From Ilyomonas limi (GTDB lineage: Bacteria > Bacteroidota > Bacteroidia > Chitinophagales > Chitinophagaceae): a DNA stretch of 64,000 nucleotides. This document shows, in pieces, positions 61,720 to 64,000 of this stretch. The notes under the pieces were generated by a model. It ran no database searches. It was not told the DNA's origin and saw nothing but the letters and a program-made list of their open reading frames with translations. A program made the position numbers and the translations under genes. The stretch's first letter is position 1. Each line of letters opens with the position of its first letter. The stretch lies in contig NZ_SZQL01000015.1 of the NCBI RefSeq assembly GCF_005233845.1, forward strand, positions 62,001-126,000, given 5' to 3'.

Positions 61720-63252
61720 ATGAAGAACTACAACAAACTACTGTATGCACTTGCTTTATTAAGATTAGTGTTGCCTTACCTGTTGCAAAACCCTGTGTAC
61801 GAGCCGCACCGGGACGAATTTTTATATTTAGCCGAAGGAAATCATGTAGCCTGGGGCTTTATGGAAGTGCCGCCAATGCTCAGCATTTTTGCATGGCTTA
61901 CCCACCTGTTGGGCGGTGGTATGTTTTGGATAAAGCTTTGGCCGTCGCTGTTTGGCGCTGCTACTTTTATAGTTGCCGGTAAAATAGTATTATCGCAGGG
62001 CGGAAGAAGTTTTGCACTGTGGCTCCTTTTTTTATCCTTCACCTTTAGTGTATATCTCCGATTGTTCTTTCTATTTCAGCCCAATCCACCCGAAGTATTT
62101 TTTTGGACAATGATGGTGTATAGCATTATTCGTTATATACAAACCGGCAAAAACAGATGGCTATATGTGTTTGGCGTAGCTGTTGGTTTGGGTATGCTGA
62201 GTAAATATTCGGTAGCATTTTATACGGTAAGCCTGCTAGCGGGTGTGCTGCTTACAAAGTATCGCACCATCTTTATCAGTAAGCATTTTTGGCTGGCTGC
62301 ATTGGCAGGTTTTATTATTTTTTTGCCCAACTTATTGTGGCAATACCATCATCAGTTTCCGGTTTTTCATCATATGCGCGAGTTGCAGCAAACACAGTTG
62401 CAATATATTAGCCCGCTATCTTTTCTCTCCGACCAGTTATTGATGTTTGCACCCTGCTTTTTTGTATGGCTGGCTGGCTTGTATTATGTTTTCTTTTCGC
62501 GCAATGAAAAACGGTTTCGCTTTGCAGGTTGGGCGTATGTATTTGTTATCATTATTCTATTAATCGGTCGCGGAAAAAATTATTATGCACTTGGTGCTTA
62601 CCCTGTGTTGCTGGCTTTTGGCGCTTATTATCTGGAGCACATTACAATTGCAAAAAAGATGTGGCGCTATATAATGATGGTGCCCATTTTTATTTTGGGT
62701 TTCGTTTTTTTACCGCTGTTGCTGCCTATATATGAGCCTGCTAAATTGGCTGCATTTTACCAGAAAATGGGTATAAACAAAACTGGCCTTTTAAAATGGG
62801 AAGATCTTAAAAATCATCCCTTGCCGCAAGACTTTTCTGATATGCTGGGCTGGGAAGAAATGACAAAAAAAGTAGCGGCAGCGTATCGCTCTTTATCGCC
62901 TGCAGAGCAGCAGCAAACGCTTATTTTTTGTAACAATTATGGCATGGCGGGCGCCGTTAATTATTATGGAAGAAAATATGGCTTGCCCGAAGCATACAGC
63001 GACAATGCAAGCTTTTTATACTGGTTGCCGGAAAATAAGCCAATGACCAATTTGATTTTGGTAACAGAAGATACTGATGAATTAGCACACGATTATATCC
63101 GCTTTTTCAAATCGGCACAGTTTACCGATAGCGTAACAAATGTGTACGCCAGGGAATATGGCGATTTTATAATGCTGGCAAAAGGCGCTGATGAGCGTTT
63201 TACACGCTTCTTCCATCAAAAAATAGCGGAGGATAAGGCGGAAATGAAATAG
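61720..63252 (+). CDS. GT39/ArnT-like membrane glycosyltransferase
   Basis: A 510-residue polytopic glycosyltransferase of the GT39/GT83 (dolichyl-phosphate-mannose or ArnT-like) class. The first periplasmic loop has the catalytic-type acidic motif EPHRDEFLYLAEGNHVAWG with EVPPMLSIFAWL, near residues 29-57. About ten transmembrane helices follow up to residue ~350, and a soluble C-terminal part ends at ~510. Family members move a sugar from an undecaprenyl- or dolichyl-type lipid to a protein or lipid acceptor; the acceptor here is unknown. Stand-alone gene, followed by a palindromic repeat. Confidence 0.85.
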   Translation: MKNYNKLLYALALLRLVLPYLLQNPVYEPHRDEFLYLAEGNHVAWGFMEVPPMLSIFAWLTHLLGGGMFWIKLWPSLFGAATFIVAGKIVLSQGGRSFALWLLFLSFTFSVYLRLFFLFQPNPPEVFFWTMMVYSIIRYIQTGKNRWLYVFGVAVGLGMLSKYSVAFYTVSLLAGVLLTKYRTIFISKHFWLAALAGFIIFLPNLLWQYHHQFPVFHHMRELQQTQLQYISPLSFLSDQLLMFAPCFFVWLAGLYYVFFSRNEKRFRFAGWAYVFVIIILLIGRGKNYYALGAYPVLLAFGAYYLEHITIAKKMWRYIMMVPIFILGFVFLPLLLPIYEPAKLAAFYQKMGINKTGLLKWEDLKNHPLPQDFSDMLGWEEMTKKVAAAYRSLSPAEQQQTLIFCNNYGMAGAVNYYGRKYGLPEAYSDNASFLYWLPENKPMTNLILVTEDTDELAHDYIRFFKSAQFTDSVTNVYAREYGDFIMLAKGADERFTRFFHQKIAEDKAEMK

Positions 63253-63260
63253 CAAATTTG

Positions 63261-63395
63261 ATAGCACACGAATGACACGGACTAAAGCATGGATAAGAAA
63301 GGATTGATTTATCATAGAAATAAATCCTTTAATTACCGGTTTAATCAATTGTTCTCATCAGTATCATCCTTATCCAAGGATAAGCCGTGTGCTAT
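63261..63395. repeat. Nested inverted repeat, REP-like intergenic element
   Basis: Three nested arms: ATAGCACACG (63261-63270) with CGTGTGCTAT (63386-63395); TGGATAAG (63290-63297) with CTTATCCA (63369-63376); AAAGGATT (63298-63305) with AATCCTTT (63323-63330). Such folded repeats with CACGAATGACACGG-type sequence are common between Bacteroidota genes. May also act as a terminator for the gene at its left. Confidence 0.65.
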
Positions 63396-63431
63396 AGATT
63401 CTTTTTACCTTTGAAAAATAATAACGATTGT

Positions 63432-63851
63432 ATGAGTCCATCCTTTCATCGCCCGATACGCGTACTGGTTGCTAAAGTAGGTTTGGATGGGCACGACCGC
63501 GGTGCCAAAGTAATTGCCGCCTCCCTGCGCGATGCCGGTATGGAAGTGATTTATACCGGGCTGCGGCAAACGCCCGAAATGGTGGTGAATGCTGCCTTGC
63601 AAGAGGATGTGGATGCTATTGGCATTAGTATTTTAAGCGGTGCCCATATGACTGTTTTTCCAAGAGTACTGGCATTGCTGAAGGAAAAAAATATGACTGA
63701 TGTATTGCTTACCGGTGGCGGCATTATACCACAGGATGATATGCAGCAATTACAGCAAATGGGCGTTGGTAAATTATTTTCGCCCGGCACACCCACTAAG
63801 GAAATTGCCGGTTATATCACCGGATGGGTGAAGAGTAACAGACCGTTTTGA
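63432..63851 (+). CDS. B12-binding subunit of methylmalonyl-CoA mutase type
   Basis: A 139-residue protein consisting of a cobalamin-binding domain. The DxHxxG motif is [14 protein letters not shown] (Asp-Gly-His-Asp-Arg-Gly, residues ~19-24), with the ISILSGAHM and LLTGGGIIP loops that cup the lower ligand. It matches the C-terminal domain of methylmalonyl-CoA mutase, here as an independent gene of usual size (~130-140). The Met at 63432 is preferred over 63387, which lies in a non-coding-like stretch. Its catalytic partner is not in the window. Confidence 0.92.
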   Translation: MSPSFHRPIRVLVAKVGLDGHDRGAKVIAASLRDAGMEVIYTGLRQTPEMVVNAALQEDVDAIGISILSGAHMTVFPRVLALLKEKNMTDVLLTGGGIIPQDDMQQLQQMGVGKLFSPGTPTKEIAGYITGWVKSNRPF

Positions 63852-64000
63852 TTAGTATATTGCTGAAGTACATTAACTATTATGCCTGCAACCCATAGTA
63901 GTATTAAATAAGGTTTTGTAGCGTCATGTAAGCTCCAAATGTAACAACCTTTTCATTTATCTGTTTTATACTAAAAGAAAAAGCCTGCAAATATTTACAG
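63852..64000. other. Right-edge non-coding sequence
   Basis: About 150 bp at the window edge, AT-rich. Nothing recognisable is seen. Confidence 0.4.

Noticed and set aside
1-64000. CRISPR array or cas genes
   Set aside because: No series of regularly spaced repeats and no Cas-like protein was seen.
1-64000. Transposase or IS element
   Set aside because: No frame with a transposase signature and no terminal inverted repeats with target duplication were found; the only recombinase is the ICE integrase.

Overview
This window comes from a member of the Bacteroidota, probably Chitinophagales/Sphingobacteriales-like. The signs are a DUF4133/DUF4134/TraG-type conjugation cluster, a SusC/SusD pair, TAnnTTTG-type promoter elements, RBS-poor starts and an AT-rich genome. 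The lineage is inferred from gene families only; no 16S gene is present.

Positions 1 to about 36,528 are most of one integrative and conjugative element (ICE) lodged at the 3' end of a tRNA-Asp gene. The left end lies outside the window. From left to right it carries: (a) a conjugation block on the minus strand (TraI partial, a lipoprotein, TraG, TraF, TraE); (b) cargo made of a large lipoprotein with a permuted papain-like tail, a membrane protein and two tandem Crp/Fnr + XRE regulator modules, one of them broken; (c) a type I restriction-modification operon on the plus strand, unusually rich in extra genes: half-length HsdS, Cys-rich mini-protein, HsdM, Fic protein, HsdS, TIGR04141/DUF6119 protein, HsdR, YgjP-like metallopeptidase; (d) an ICE maintenance block with GIY-YIG protein, SSB, DUF932 protein, a free-standing MutS domain I protein, RadC and a Toprim primase; (e) the mobilization block with relaxosome protein, relaxase, a candidate oriT and a VirD4/TraG-type coupling protein; (f) a complete type II CBASS anti-phage operon on the minus strand (Cap1 CD-NTase, Cap2 E1/E2, Cap3 JAB peptidase, Cap5 HNH-SAVED effector); (g) a divergent LexA-like self-cleaving repressor, with repeated TGTTCTAT/ATAGAACA half-sites in the shared intergenic region; (h) two adjacent small PD-(D/E)XK/DUF4365-like proteins of unknown role; (i) an IntDOT-type tyrosine recombinase beside the tRNA.

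Positions 36,529 to 64,000 are ordinary chromosome. They hold accA, a LytTR regulator, surE, a lipid kinase, and a glycan utilization locus (GH43, a propeller plus alpha/alpha-barrel protein, SusD, SusC, a sialidase-fold protein, a DHDPS-family aldolase, and an AraC regulator). These are followed by tRNA-Leu, hscB, a saccharopine/alanine dehydrogenase-family gene, a TrmN6-like methyltransferase, a lone 5'-nucleotidase C-terminal domain protein, dnaA, tRNA-Pro, tRNA-Ser, a GT39-like membrane glycosyltransferase and a small B12-binding protein.

The most interesting point is the defence part of the ICE. CBASS appears to be controlled by a LexA/UmuD-like repressor, which would tie abortive-infection signalling to DNA damage. 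Its flanks carry DUF4365-like genes, one of them decayed. A second, heavily decorated restriction island sits in the same element.
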